From Rusavskia elegans (Eukaryota > Ascomycota > Lecanoromycetes > Teloschistales > Teloschistaceae), in NCBI GenBank assembly GCA_011316305.1, contig SAUG01000130.1, positions 41,218 through 105,217 of the forward strand: a stretch of DNA of 64,000 nt, in the 5' to 3' direction. Shown piece by piece: positions 63,404 through 64,000 of this stretch (positions within the stretch are counted from its first letter, which is position 1; every line of letters begins with the position of its first letter). The notes below the pieces were generated by a model. That model worked only from the letters and a program-made list of their open reading frames with translations. It searched no databases and had not been told where the DNA came from. The position numbers were made by a program, and so were the translations under genes.

Positions 63404-63840
63404 AACAGAAAATACATTCAACATCAATTGCAGAATATGTGTTTTCCAATAACCGCTTTTCTATTGTAGTGTGTGGTGATGCTGAATCATATCTTACCCA
63501 ACGATTTCGGTACGGTGAAAGTATGATTTTCGACCATCGATTGGAAATTTCCACAGGCTGGCTGGTTCCTGCCAGTGAGTGAGTTGTATTCGCTTTCGTT
63601 ATTTATCCCTTGTTGGCCGTCAATGATTGTCTTCATTTGCCTTTCCTTCGTCTCTTCCTTCCACCTTCTCGGAATTCTGCAAGACGGGAATGTTAGAATT
63701 TATTCGTCACTGTAAGTCAGCATCATTGAATGAGAAGTACTTTCCTGTAAGTTTATACAGGCCCGTTCGTTGATGCCGACACCAGATGGAATTCCTCTAT
63801 CTTCTAGTACTCTAGACTTCTCGGAGAAAAATTCTCATGG
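63404..63840. other. Intergenic right end
   Basis: No supported gene or element between the C run and the terminal microsatellite. Confidence 0.45.
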
Positions 63841-64000
63841 TGTGTGTGTGAGTGTGTGAGTGTGTGTATGTGTGTGAGTGTGTGTGTGTGTGAGTGTGTG
63901 TATGTGTGTGTGAGTGTGTGTGAGTGTGTGTGAGTGTGTGTGAGTGTGTGTGAGTGTGTGTGAGTGTGTGTGAGTGTGTGTGAGTGTGTGTGAGTGTGTG
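63841..64000. repeat. TG/AG microsatellite
   Basis: TGTGTG units interrupted by AGTG (mostly TGTGTGAG, an 8-bp higher-order period) run to the window edge and presumably beyond. It is not telomeric repeat (no TTAGGG). Confidence 0.9.

Noticed and set aside
63841..64000. Telomere-like end of the window
   Set aside because: Repeats are TG/AG units, not TTAGGG; the window edge is arbitrary.
1..64000. Secondary-metabolite cluster or defence island
   Set aside because: No polyketide synthase, NRPS, terpene or defence genes. The transporter and monooxygenase relic are neighbours, but the rest are unrelated housekeeping genes.

Overview
The window is nuclear DNA of a filamentous ascomycete (Pezizomycotina). 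Short introns of about 45-80 nt with GT..AG borders and CTNAC-like branch points are everywhere. The gene families are fungal ones: rhodopsin-domain membrane proteins, MHYT sensor, Ima1, AIM22-type lipoate ligase, fungal Rtt106. One AT-rich block also carries the C-to-T signature of repeat-induced point mutation (RIP). The gene complement would suit a Dothideomycete, but that placement is an inference. The sequence is ordinary chromosomal euchromatin with one degenerate transposon. I saw no rRNA, tRNA or CRISPR.

Layout. 1-4.2 kb: the 5' part of a gene fusing a fungal rhodopsin-type membrane domain to an L-fucose-permease-type MFS transporter (minus strand, running off the left edge), then a decayed FAD-dependent monooxygenase. 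4.2-12.7 kb: mitochondrial glycerol-3-phosphate dehydrogenase, a disordered hypothetical protein, and the head-to-head pair RTT106/ADE12. 12.7-15.6 kb: a repeat-rich stretch with several unrelated tandem-repeat families, next to (and partly inside an intron of) a four-exon hypothetical gene. 18-27.6 kb: a second rhodopsin-domain protein, an MHYT sensor protein, the Fe-S assembly factor CIA1, a small cysteine-rich secreted protein with a GPI-like tail, and the copper chaperone ATX1. 27.9-35.3 kb: chorismate synthase head-to-head with a lipoate-protein ligase, then a large SH3-RasGEF. 37.6-40.8 kb: a complete but RIP-destroyed hAT transposon with 8-bp target-site duplication, terminal inverted repeats and a still-readable transposase frame. 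41.3-47.4 kb: ALG14 head-to-head with Ima1, then an RUS/DUF647 protein. 49.4-58.9 kb: an RGS-like protein, MLH3, a Ser-rich hypothetical protein and the DNA 3'-phosphatase/5'-kinase PNK1. 60.8-62.8 kb: a conserved-looking disordered protein with a polyglutamine run. The right edge is a homopolymer C tract and a TG-type microsatellite.

The genes are mostly unrelated housekeeping functions: purine, aromatic and lipoate metabolism, Fe-S and copper handling, chromatin and DNA repair, glycosylation, and Ras/RGS signalling. This is neither a biosynthetic cluster nor a defence island. The parts that stand out are the rhodopsin-MFS fusion, the saturated CpA-specific RIP of the hAT element, the monooxygenase relic, the divergent tandem array with splice-like borders, and a 13-nt exon in the RUS gene. 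Exon boundaries were derived by hand from splice sites and reading-frame consistency. No alignment or RNA evidence was available.
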